Assembly (NCBI RefSeq): GCF_021246445.1
Contig: NZ_JAJQXW010000002.1
Span: 744,001 to 808,000 of the forward strand
Direction of reading: 5' to 3'
Length of the DNA: 64,000 nt
Source of the DNA: Rhabdothermincola salaria
GTDB lineage: Bacteria; Actinomycetota; Acidimicrobiia; Acidimicrobiales; Acidimicrobilacustridaceae
In this document: in pieces, positions 16,744 to 25,827 of the stretch
Position numbering within the stretch: position 1 is the first letter of the stretch
Layout: each line of letters begins with the position of its first letter
Position numbers and translations under genes: made by a program
Notes under the pieces: generated by a model
The model's input: the letters and a program-made list of their open reading frames with translations, nothing else
Told to the model about the DNA's origin: nothing
The model's database searches: none

Positions 16744-17210
16744 GCCGGGCGGCGCCGCATGAGCGCCGAACGCCGGCAACGGGCCACCAGGTCGTCGTGC
16801 TGGTTGAACGCCTGGTGCTCGAACTCGACGACGCCCTGGGTGGGCCGTGACGACGACGGTCGAGCGGAGAGGACCTCGGTGCGGGCGCGTATCGAGTCCC
16901 CGTGGAACACCGGTGCGGGGAAGGCGATCTCGCCGAACCCCAGGTTGGCCACGGTGGTGCCGTGGGTGGTCTCGTACACGGTGAGGCCGATGAGCAGCGA
17001 GAGCGTGTAGAGGCTGTTGACGACCCGCTGGCCGAACTCGGTCGTCTCCGCGAACGACTGGTCGAGGTGCAGGGGCTGGGGGTTCATGGTCATCACCGAG
17101 AACTGGGTGTTGTCCCACTCGGTCACGGTGCGGGTCACGGCGTGGTCGATCACCATGCCCGGGGTGAGATCCTCGAACCATCGGCCCATCGCCGGTCGCT
17201 CGGTCGCCAT
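16740..17210 (-). CDS. MaoC-type enoyl-CoA hydratase
   Basis: The 156-residue single hot-dog domain protein has [20 protein letters not shown], then [19 protein letters not shown] (near residues 33-51), which contains the hydratase motif with the catalytic His after [21 protein letters not shown] follows. It should hydrate a trans-enoyl-CoA to a 3-hydroxyacyl-CoA, which the overlapping CitE-like gene could then cleave. A GGAGG ribosome site precedes the ATG. It lies 84 bases downstream of the small acyl-CoA dehydrogenase gene. Confidence 0.88.
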   Translation of the reverse strand: MATERPAMGRWFEDLTPGMVIDHAVTRTVTEWDNTQFSVMTMNPQPLHLDQSFAETTEFGQRVVNSLYTLSLLIGLTVYETTHGTTVANLGFGEIAFPAPVFHGDSIRARTEVLSARPSSSRPTQGVVEFEHQAFNQHDDLVARCRRSALMRRRPA

Positions 17211-17294
17211 CGAGGTCCTCCGCGGTCGTCGGTGGGCGCGGCCGCCCGGCGGTCACGGTCAGCGTAGGGAGTGGCCGCCGGCCCTGCCGGATGG

Positions 17295-18257
17295 TCAGAG
17301 GGGGAGCAGGGGCGGGAGGCGGCGGCTGCCGGCCAGCTCCGCGCCCAGAGCCGCGGTCAGGGCCTTGGACGTGCCGAAGAGCGCATCGAGCACCAGCACC
17401 CGCCGCACGTGGCGGTGCAGCTCGTGCTCGGCGGTGAAGCCGATGCCGGCGAGCACCTGCTGGCAGTGCTTGGACGCCACCCTGGCCTCCCGTCCGGCGA
17501 CCGCCTTGGCCATGGCCGCGGTCCGGGCGGTGCCGTCGAGCCAGGCCGCGTCGACGAGGGCGTCGGCGGTCTCGATGGCCACGAGGGTGTCGGCCAGGCG
17601 GTGGCGCACCGCCTGGAAGGTGGCGATGGGCCGACCGAACTGCTCGCGCTCGAGGGCGTGCTCTCGGGCCAGCTCGAGCATGCGACGGCTCGCGCCGACC
17701 AGCTCGTGGGCCAGGGCCAGCTGGGCCCGGGCGACCGCAGCCGGCCACCCCTCGGCGACCGGCTGCGGCACGGCGGTGGCCTCGAGGCCCCGGGCGTCGA
17801 TCTCCTGAAGGCCCATCCAGGGGTCGATCCCCTCCACCGGTCGCCGCGGCAGCGACGCCGTGGGCACGGTCACCGCCACCACGTCGTCGCCGGCCGTGGC
17901 CACGACGAGCGCCTCGCTCCTGGAGGCGAAGGCGGCCAGGGCCGCCCCGTGCACGTGCAGGGTCCGACCCTCGAGGCGACCGGGAGCCGCCCATCGGCCC
18001 GCCGCCGGCAACACGATGCCGGTGTCGAGGTCGCAGTCGATCCCCAGCGCGTCGGCCACCACGCCGGTGAGGGCGTCGGAGGTGGCGTGCGCCCGACCCT
18101 GCAGGGCGAACAGCGACGACACGGCCGCTTGCGGATCGCTGCGCAGCGCGTCGGGCCACCCCAGGTCGTCGAGCGCGTGGTCGAGCTCGGCGCTGGAGCG
18201 CCGCTCGACCGCGGCGCGCAGGCTGCGTTCGAACAGGGCGAGGTCGTCGCCGTCCAT
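17295..18257 (-). CDS. Acyl-CoA dehydrogenase, short subunit
   Basis: This 320-residue protein has recognisable C-terminal ACAD blocks, REQFGRPIATFQAVRHRLAD and QVLAGIGFTAEHELHRHVRR. Its N-terminal and middle domains are divergent, and the usual substrate-loop glutamate could not be placed. Short, divergent ACADs of this kind pair with a second ACAD to form heteromeric enzymes in steroid side-chain and ring degradation. Its ATG overlaps the stop of the neighbouring full-type ACAD by one base (TGATG), which supports a two-subunit enzyme. Confidence 0.82.
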   Translation of the reverse strand: MDGDDLALFERSLRAAVERRSSAELDHALDDLGWPDALRSDPQAAVSSLFALQGRAHATSDALTGVVADALGIDCDLDTGIVLPAAGRWAAPGRLEGRTLHVHGAALAAFASRSEALVVATAGDDVVAVTVPTASLPRRPVEGIDPWMGLQEIDARGLEATAVPQPVAEGWPAAVARAQLALAHELVGASRRMLELAREHALEREQFGRPIATFQAVRHRLADTLVAIETADALVDAAWLDGTARTAAMAKAVAGREARVASKHCQQVLAGIGFTAEHELHRHVRRVLVLDALFGTSKALTAALGAELAGSRRLPPLLPL

Positions 18258-19387
18258 CAGCGGTCGCTCCCGAGGTCGAGGAGGCGGCGAGCGATGATGT
18301 TGCGCTGGATCTCCGAACTCCCGCCGTAGATCGAGGCGGCCCGCGAGTAGAGGAACTCGGCCCGCCATTGGCTGCTGGCCGGGTCGTCGCCGGTGGTGAG
18401 CTCGGCGGCGAGGGCGTCGGCGAAGAGGTCGAACACGGCCTGCTCGGTGGTGGCCAACAGCACCTTGTCGATCGAGGTCTCCGGCCCGAGGGTGCCCCCG
18501 TCGGCCATGCGGTGCTGGGTGGCGCGAGAACGGGCACGGAAGGCGTAGAGGGTCTGGGTGACCTCGCCCAGCCGCACCGGGTCGAGGCTGTCGGCCGGGG
18601 CCAGCTCGAGCAGTTGCTGGAGACGGCGGTGCAGGAAGGCGGCGCGCTGCCACAGGGCGGTGCTGCGCTCGTAGGGGAGCAGGTCCATGGCCACGCTCCA
18701 GCCCTGCCCTTCGGCGCCCAGCATGCGCTCGGCGGGCACGACCACGTCGTCGAAGAAGACCTCGGAGAACTCCTCGGAGCCGTGCACGGCTTCGATGGGG
18801 CGCACGGTGATCCCCGGCGAGTCCATGTCGACGAAGAGCCCGGTGATGCCCCGGTGGGCCGACTCCACGGTTCCGGTGCGGGTGAGCAGGACGCACCGCT
18901 CGGCGTACTGGGCCAAGCTCGTCCAGACCTTCTGGCCGGTCACCCGCCAGGTGTCGCCGTCGCGGACGGCCCGGCACGCCAGCGAGGCGAGGTTGGATCC
19001 GGTGCCCGGTTCCGAGAAGCCCTGGCACCACGTCTCGTCGCCCCGCAGCAGGCGGGGGACCATGATGGCCCCGAGCTCGGGCGAGGCGAAGTCGATCATG
19101 GTGGGGGCGAGCACCTCCTGCATCGAGAAGAGGCCGGGCTCGACCAGGTCGCGGGCCGTCACGGCCTCCTGGAGGTAAGCCCGCAGGAGGGTGGATCCAC
19201 CCAGGCCCCCGACCCGCTCGGGCCACCCGTGGCGCATCCACCCCGCGTCGAAGGCGAGCCGCTTCACCTTCTCGATCTGGGCCAGCTGCTCGTCCAGCGT
19301 GCCCTTGCCCTCGTGGGCGGGGGCCAACGCCTCGGCGTGGTGCTCGAGCCAGGCGTCGAGACCCGCTCGGTACTCGTCGAGGTCCAT
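18257..19387 (-). CDS. Acyl-CoA dehydrogenase, catalytic subunit
   Basis: This 376-residue flavoprotein introduces an alpha,beta double bond into an acyl-CoA. CQGFSEPGTGSNLASLACRA (near 121-140) is the FAD/substrate block. Glu240 in LLPYERST is the probable catalytic base. The C-terminus SIYGGSSEIQRNIIARRLLD is the standard FAD-contact tail. It is the first gene of the leftward catabolic operon ACAD-ACAD-MaoC-CitE and diverges from a luciferase-like oxidoreductase gene. No leaderless-type -10 is visible at its ATG. Confidence 0.92.
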   Translation of the reverse strand: MDLDEYRAGLDAWLEHHAEALAPAHEGKGTLDEQLAQIEKVKRLAFDAGWMRHGWPERVGGLGGSTLLRAYLQEAVTARDLVEPGLFSMQEVLAPTMIDFASPELGAIMVPRLLRGDETWCQGFSEPGTGSNLASLACRAVRDGDTWRVTGQKVWTSLAQYAERCVLLTRTGTVESAHRGITGLFVDMDSPGITVRPIEAVHGSEEFSEVFFDDVVVPAERMLGAEGQGWSVAMDLLPYERSTALWQRAAFLHRRLQQLLELAPADSLDPVRLGEVTQTLYAFRARSRATQHRMADGGTLGPETSIDKVLLATTEQAVFDLFADALAAELTTGDDPASSQWRAEFLYSRAASIYGGSSEIQRNIIARRLLDLGSDR

Positions 19388-19596
19388 GAGGTGAGGTCGT
19401 CTCCGTCAGCTCGGGATCGCTTGGGGAGCGAGGCCGGTCGGGTCGGTCGCGTCGGCGGCCATTGTGGTCGCCGGGCCCGGTGGGCGCCGAGTTCGCAGCA
19501 CCGCCGGCCGGTGCTCGCGACCCTCGGTAGGGTCGATGCCGACGAGGGGGCGGGCGACGGCACGGCCGGACCCGACGACGACCGAGAGGGACCACC

Positions 19597-20466
19597 TTGC
19601 AGTTCAACCTGTTCCTGCCCCAGATGCGCATGTCCTTCGACCAGCTGGTCGAGCGGGCCCGGGCGGCCGAGGCCGCCGGCTTCGTCGGCATCACCGGCAT
19701 GGACCACCTCGCCCCTCCGATGGCCGACGACCAGCCGATGTACGAGGCCATGGTCACCACGACCTGGCTGGCCGCCCACACCGAACGGTTGGCGGTCGGC
19801 TCGCTGGTGCTGTGCGACGCCTTCCGACACCCCGCCGTGCTGGCCCGCCAGGCCGTGTCCATCGACCACGCGTCGGGGGGCCGCTTCGAGCTGGGCATCG
19901 GCTGGGGTTCGGTGCCCACCGAGCTGGAGACCTTCGGGGTCGGGTCCAGCCGGCCGCGTGAGCGGGTCGAGCGCCTGCGCGAGACGCTCGAGGTGGTGCG
20001 GGCCCTGTGGGCCGGTGAGAGCGTCACCTACGACGGTGAGTTCCACCACCTCGACGCGGCCGTGCAACAGCCGACGCCGCAGGGTCGGATCCCGATCGTG
20101 ATCGGCGGGGCCGGGCCCAAGACGCTGGCGCTGGTCCGAGAGCACGCCGACTGGTGGAACCTCCACGTCGGGCTGTTGGACAAGGTCCACGAGCTGCGCG
20201 ACCAGGTGGGCGACGCCCGGGTGTCGATCCAGCAGATGGTGGCCTACGTGCCCGACGAGGCCAGCCGCGAGGAGGTCACCGAGGCGGCCCGACGCCGGTT
20301 CGGGCGCTCCAGCCCCGTCATCGGGACCGGTCCCGAGCTGGTGGAGCACTTCGGCCGCCTGGCCGACGACGGCATCGAGCGGGTCTACCCGTGGTTCTGC
20401 GACTTCGCCCCGGCCCGCACCCTCGCCGCGTTCGGCGACGAGGTCATCGCCCAGCTCGGCGACTGA
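19597..20466 (+). CDS. Luciferase-like (LLM class, probably F420-dependent) oxidoreductase
   Basis: The 289-residue TIM-barrel protein starts QFNLFLPQMRMSFDQLVERA. It carries family blocks GMDHLAPP, GSLVLCDAFRHPAVLARQA (near 67-85), DHASGGRFELGIGWG (near 89-103) and IPIVIGGAGPKTLALVREHA (near 167-186). In actinobacteria such proteins commonly use coenzyme F420. The start is taken as a TTG at 19597 with GAGAGGGA upstream; no ATG or GTG fits the family start. It diverges from the acyl-CoA dehydrogenase operon and may share its regulation across the 209-bp gap. Confidence 0.87.
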   Translation: MQFNLFLPQMRMSFDQLVERARAAEAAGFVGITGMDHLAPPMADDQPMYEAMVTTTWLAAHTERLAVGSLVLCDAFRHPAVLARQAVSIDHASGGRFELGIGWGSVPTELETFGVGSSRPRERVERLRETLEVVRALWAGESVTYDGEFHHLDAAVQQPTPQGRIPIVIGGAGPKTLALVREHADWWNLHVGLLDKVHELRDQVGDARVSIQQMVAYVPDEASREEVTEAARRRFGRSSPVIGTGPELVEHFGRLADDGIERVYPWFCDFAPARTLAAFGDEVIAQLGD

Positions 20467-20497
20467 GGCCGCCTCGGGCGGGTGCTCGGATCGGCGT

Positions 20498-21424
20498 TCA
20501 GCCCGTCGGGCTCGCGCCGGTTCGCCGCCCGTACGCCGGCACCGACGCCAGCGGCGGACGCTCCCGGTAGGAGATCTCCACGGCCTCGAGCTCGGGCGGC
20601 GTGAGCAGGGCCCGGTCGGGGGCCAGGCCGGGGGCGGCGCGCCGGAGCGCCGCCTGCAGCACCTGGGCGGCCATCGGCGACAGCTCGTGCAGTGGTCGGT
20701 TGCGGTGGACGCGCTGGCCGAGGTCGACCTGCGCCAGCCGGTGCACCCCGAAGCGCTCGGCGATGTCGATGAGCAGCGCGATGTCCACGCCGTAGCCCTC
20801 GACGAAGGGCAGCTGCTCGAGGACCTCTCGGCGACCTCCGTACTCCCCCGAGAGGGGCTGCACGACGCCCGCGAGGTCCGGGAACAACAAGGTGAGCACC
20901 GGTCGGGCCACCAGCTCGGTGACGCGGCCTCCGCCGCGCACCTGCCCGTCGACGGGGCGCTCGTAGAAGCCCTTCACGAAGGCCAGTTCGGGATCGGTGA
21001 GCAGCGGGCCGAGCAGGCCGGTCACGAACCGGGGGCTGAAGTCCTGCACGTCGGCGTCGCACCACACCACCACGTCGCCGGTGGAGGCGAACAGCGACTT
21101 CCAGAGCGCCTCGCCCTTGCCGTGGCCCCGACCGTGGTCGGCGAGCACCTCCTCGGCGGCCACCACCCGGGCGCCGGCGCCCGTGGCCTCGGAGGCGGTG
21201 CGATCGCTCGAGTGGTCGTCGACGACGACGATCTCGTCGACCAGGCCGAGGTCGTCGACCAGCTCGCGATGGATGGTGGCCACGATGGCGCCGACGGTGG
21301 TCTCCTCGTTGCGAGCCGGGATGCACACCGAGACGGTCGTGTCGCCCTTGGCGGCCAGGAGGTCCTCGACGCGGAACTCGGCGGCGTCGTGGGTGCGGAG
21401 CCGGGGGGCGGTCACGGGGGACAT
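20498..21424 (-). CDS. gpgS: Glucosyl-3-phosphoglycerate synthase
   Basis: GpgS transfers glucose from a nucleotide sugar to 3-phosphoglycerate, the first step toward glucosylglycerate or the 6-O-methylglucose lipopolysaccharide of actinobacteria. The 308-residue GT-A enzyme has VSVCIPARNEETTVGAIV (near 31-48), the metal motif WCDADVQDFSP (near 120-130), and the GpgS-specific VTELVARPVLTLLFPDL and QPLSGEYGGRRE blocks. The ATG at 21424 gives a normal length. It diverges from cysO. No GpgP phosphatase gene is nearby. Confidence 0.93.
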   Translation of the reverse strand: MSPVTAPRLRTHDAAEFRVEDLLAAKGDTTVSVCIPARNEETTVGAIVATIHRELVDDLGLVDEIVVVDDHSSDRTASEATGAGARVVAAEEVLADHGRGHGKGEALWKSLFASTGDVVVWCDADVQDFSPRFVTGLLGPLLTDPELAFVKGFYERPVDGQVRGGGRVTELVARPVLTLLFPDLAGVVQPLSGEYGGRREVLEQLPFVEGYGVDIALLIDIAERFGVHRLAQVDLGQRVHRNRPLHELSPMAAQVLQAALRRAAPGLAPDRALLTPPELEAVEISYRERPPLASVPAYGRRTGASPTG

Positions 21425-21520
21425 GATCCCACGCCCGGTAGCATCGTCGTCCGGTCCCGCAGGGCACGTCTGCCCCGCCGGGTGACCGAGCGTCGATCAC
21501 CAGTGAGAAGGAAGCCACCC

Positions 21521-21796
21521 ATGAGCGTCACCGTCCGCGTGCCCCCCGTCTTTCGCACCATGACCGGCGGGCAGACCCAGGTCCCGGTCGAGGGATCCAC
21601 GGTCCAGGAGGTCCTCACCAACCTCGACGCCGCCCACCAGGGCTTCTCGGCCAAGTTGCTCGACGACGAGGGCAACCTGGTGCGCTACGTCAACGTCTTC
21701 GTCGACGACGACGACGTCCGTTTCCTCGACGGTCTGTCCACGCCGGTGCCCGACGGCGCCACCGTCTCGATCATGCAGGCGGTCGCCGGAGGCTGA
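21521..21796 (+). CDS. cysO: CysO-type sulfur carrier protein (ThiS/MoaD fold)
   Basis: This 91-residue ubiquitin-like protein ends in AVAGG; the C-terminal Gly-Gly becomes the thiocarboxylate that donates sulfur. Its body (VPPVFRTMTGGQ, YVNVFVDDDDVRFLDGL) resembles mycobacterial CysO, which delivers sulfide to CysM for cysteine synthesis. The usual partners mec and cysM are not adjacent; groEL follows after the CIRCE element. GAAGGAAG upstream of the ATG is a good ribosome site. A general MoaD/ThiS role is the alternative. Confidence 0.85.
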   Translation: MSVTVRVPPVFRTMTGGQTQVPVEGSTVQEVLTNLDAAHQGFSAKLLDDEGNLVRYVNVFVDDDDVRFLDGLSTPVPDGATVSIMQAVAGG

Positions 21797-21835
21797 TCGA
21801 CGAGGTTGCGGTCTCGCCGATGGGGTGGTTTGCTG

Positions 21836-21862
21836 TTAGCAGTCTCCGACCGAGAGTGCTAA
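21836..21862. promoter_or_regulatory. CIRCE element (HrcA operator) upstream of groEL
   Basis: TTAGCAGTC, a 9-base spacer and GAGTGCTAA match the CIRCE consensus TTAGCACTC-N9-GAGTGCTAA with a single mismatch in the left arm. It lies 24 bases upstream of the groEL ATG, where HrcA repression of heat-shock chaperonins acts. Confidence 0.95.
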
Positions 21863-23506
<1,644 letters not shown>

Positions 23507-23544
23507 TCCCCACGGCCCCGGCCTCGCCGGAGCCCATCGCTGGA

Positions 23545-23575
23545 GGAACGGGGCGCCCATCGGGCGCCCCGTTCC
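23545..23575 (+). terminator. Strong hairpin terminator after groEL
   Basis: GGAACGGGGCGCCC and GGGCGCCCCGTTCC form a perfect 14-bp stem with a 3-base loop (ATC), 38 bases past the groEL stop. No T-run follows. Confidence 0.85.
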
Positions 23576-23696
23576 GCGTCCGGCGTCGTTCGGAGACGCC
23601 CGGCATCTGCGGCCGCGCCGCTGCCGGTGGGGCCCACCGGGGTGGTCGGGCACGGTGCGACCGTGGCCCGAGGCAGCGCCGGGCGCCCGGTTCCGG

Positions 23697-23717
23697 ATAG
23701 GAAATACGATATACAGT
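23697..23717 (+). promoter_or_regulatory. AT-rich promoter-like island upstream of the binding-protein gene
   Basis: ATAGGAAATACGATATACAG stands out in an otherwise very GC-rich spacer, about 60 bases before the ATG at 23773. It includes TACGAT and TATACA hexamers that could serve as -10. No well-spaced -35 is evident. Confidence 0.35.
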
Positions 23718-23772
23718 CCCGGTCGAGTGACCTACCGCACACCAGCCGGGTGGGGCGGCGCGAGGGGGACCC

Positions 23773-25155
23773 ATGGGTTGGAAGCGTGTGGCGGCGGTCG
23801 TCGCCGTGCTGGGCCTGGCGGTCGGCGCCTGCGGCGGCGGCCGTGACGACGAGGCCGACGGTGGCGGTGACGACCCGACGACGGAGACCACCGCCGCGTC
23901 CGGCGAGTCCGGCCAGGGGATGTTCGGCGACCTCGCCTCCCCGTGCGGGCCCGGGGACGCCACCGGCGCCACGGACCAGGGCGTGACCGACACGGCGATC
24001 CAGATCGGCTACGGCGACGACGCCGGGTTCCAGAACTCACCCGGCCTCAACCGGGAGCTCTCCGACGCCGTGTCGGCGATGATCGACTGGTGCAACGAGC
24101 AGGGCGGCATCAACGGCCGCTCGATCGAGGGCACCTACTACGACGCCAAGATCACCGAGGTCAACAACGTGATGACCGAGGCCTGCGAGCGGGAGTTCTT
24201 CCTGGTGGGCCAGGGGTGGTCGTTGGACGCATCCCAGGAGAGCGTTCGTCGGGCCTGCGCCATGCCGTCGGTGCCCGGCTTCGCGGTGAGCCCCCAGTTC
24301 GCCAACGGACCGCTGAAGGTCGAGGCGTTCCCGGTGCCCGCCGACTTCACCGTCGGGGCGCCCGCCGCCCAGCTGGCCGAGCTCTACCCGGAGAAGGTCG
24401 ACAAGGCCGCCATCGTCTACGCCAACTACTCGGCCACCATCGACACACGCGACAAGGCCATCTCCGCCTATCCCGAGCTGGGGTGGACCTTCATCGGCTG
24501 CGACCAGGAGTACAACATCCAGGGTGAGGCCGACTGGAAGCCCTTCGCCCAGAAGCTGAAGGACTGCGGGGCGGAGATGGTGTACTTCGTCGGCAGCCCC
24601 AACCCGAACTTCCGCAACATGCTCGAGGCCGCCGACCAGCTCGACTACCGGCCCACGTGGTTGGTGGACACCAACTTCTACGACGAGGCCTTCCGCGACT
24701 GGAACACGTCGGGCTTCGGCGACGACGTCTACATGCGCCTCTCCTACATCCCGTTCGAGGAGGCCGACCTCAACCCGGCCACCGCCCAGTACCTGGAGAT
24801 GATCGAAGCCGCGGGGGGTCGCACCAGCCTCCTCGGCATGCAGTCGACCTCCGCCTTCCTGCTCTGGGCCACCGCGGCCCAGGCCTGCGGATCCGAGCTC
24901 ACCCGCCAATGTGTCTTCGAGGAGCTGTCCGGTGTCACCGAGTGGACCGGCGGCGGGCTCCACGCCTCGGGCAACCCCGCCGAGAACCTCCCGACCGATT
25001 GCGGCATCCTCGTGAAGCTCGAGGGCACCACCTTCGTCCGGGCGGCTCCGTCGGAGGAGGGCGCCTACGAGTGCGACCCGTCGTTCGCCTCGGCGGTGGA
25101 CGGTCCTGTCGTCGAACGGGCCAACCTCGACGCCGACCGGATCTCCCAGCTCTGA
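23773..25155 (+). CDS. Branched-chain-amino-acid-type ABC substrate-binding lipoprotein
   Basis: This 460-residue lipoprotein has MGWKRVAAVVAVLGLAVGAC as signal with the lipobox VGAC (Cys20), then an acidic/Thr linker (about 21-50). A type I periplasmic-binding fold follows, opening with DTAIQIGYGDDAGF and the family block AMIDWCNEQGGINGRSIEG. About nine additional cysteines in the mature part suggest disulfides. No permease or ATPase gene is nearby, so it is an orphan receptor whose ligand is unknown. A GAGGGGG ribosome site lies upstream of the ATG. Confidence 0.88.
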   Translation: MGWKRVAAVVAVLGLAVGACGGGRDDEADGGGDDPTTETTAASGESGQGMFGDLASPCGPGDATGATDQGVTDTAIQIGYGDDAGFQNSPGLNRELSDAVSAMIDWCNEQGGINGRSIEGTYYDAKITEVNNVMTEACEREFFLVGQGWSLDASQESVRRACAMPSVPGFAVSPQFANGPLKVEAFPVPADFTVGAPAAQLAELYPEKVDKAAIVYANYSATIDTRDKAISAYPELGWTFIGCDQEYNIQGEADWKPFAQKLKDCGAEMVYFVGSPNPNFRNMLEAADQLDYRPTWLVDTNFYDEAFRDWNTSGFGDDVYMRLSYIPFEEADLNPATAQYLEMIEAAGGRTSLLGMQSTSAFLLWATAAQACGSELTRQCVFEELSGVTEWTGGGLHASGNPAENLPTDCGILVKLEGTTFVRAAPSEEGAYECDPSFASAVDGPVVERANLDADRISQL

Positions 25156-25258
25156 GCGCCTGACTGGGGCCAGCCCGGCACCGCGAGCGCGGCCGTAGGG
25201 GGTCGTCGAGGCCGTGATCGGGGCCGCGCCCATGTCTTCTCCCCGGCACCGTGACCGG

Positions 25259-25285
25259 CCCCGGCCTGGGTCCCCTAGGCCGGGG
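25259..25285. terminator. Bidirectional terminator between convergent genes
   Basis: CCCCGGCCT and AGGCCGGGG form a perfect 9-bp stem with a 9-base loop. It overlaps the TAG stop of the leftward nitrobindin gene and lies 104 bases past the binding-protein stop. Confidence 0.6.
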
Positions 25286-25769
25286 GCCGGGCGAGTCGTG
25301 AGGCGAGGTGGTGGGTGAGGGGGCGACCCACGGCGGCCATGGCCAGGCGGCCGACCAGTACGCCGTCCTGCAGGCGCAGCTCGCGCTCGACCTCGACGAC
25401 CTCCTTGGCCGTGGGGGTGAGGGCGACCACCGTCGAGTGCAGGCGCAGGGCGTCGTCGACCACCGTGCCCACCAGGACCTCGACGATGCCGGTGGGCTGG
25501 CTCACCACCATCTCCACCCCCGCACCCGGCTGGCCGACGGCCGCCTCGGTGACGCGGAGGTAGCCGGTCTCCACGTGCATCGGTGCGCCGGTGGCCGGGT
25601 CCCAGGAGCGTTGGGCGTAGCTCAGGAAGGGCTTGCCGGCGTGACCGAAGGTGAGGTGCTCGCCGTAGGAGAAGTCGTCGATGGTCGGGTAGCGGCCCTC
25701 ACCGAGGCCTTCCCACTCGCCGAGCAGGAAGGCGATCGGGGCGAGCGACGGGTGCAGGGGCGGGGCCAT
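25275..25769 (-). CDS. Nitrobindin-type heme-binding beta-barrel protein
   Basis: The 164-residue protein starts LHPSLAPIAFLLGEWEGLGEG, containing the GxWxGxG motif (residues 17-23) of the nitrobindin/THAP4 family. These 10-stranded barrels bind heme and can isomerise peroxynitrite to nitrate. LTFGHAGKPFLSYAQRSW and QPTGIVEVLVGTV are also typical. A C-terminal histidine in RPLTHHLASRLARP is the likely axial heme ligand. A TACTGT hexamer 7 bases before the ATG suggests a leaderless transcript. Confidence 0.85.
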   Translation of the reverse strand: MAPPLHPSLAPIAFLLGEWEGLGEGRYPTIDDFSYGEHLTFGHAGKPFLSYAQRSWDPATGAPMHVETGYLRVTEAAVGQPGAGVEMVVSQPTGIVEVLVGTVVDDALRLHSTVVALTPTAKEVVEVERELRLQDGVLVGRLAMAAVGRPLTHHLASRLARPPA

Positions 25770-25776
25770 CGCGGGG

Positions 25777-25782
25777 ACAGTA
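25777..25782 (-). promoter_or_regulatory. Leaderless-type -10 of the nitrobindin gene
   Basis: TACTGT on the minus strand lies 7 bases before the ATG at 25769, with no ribosome site between. Confidence 0.5.
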
Positions 25783-25827
25783 GGCGGAGTCGCTCGGTCG
25801 GGGCGGCGGCAGCGGGAGGTCGCCGCC

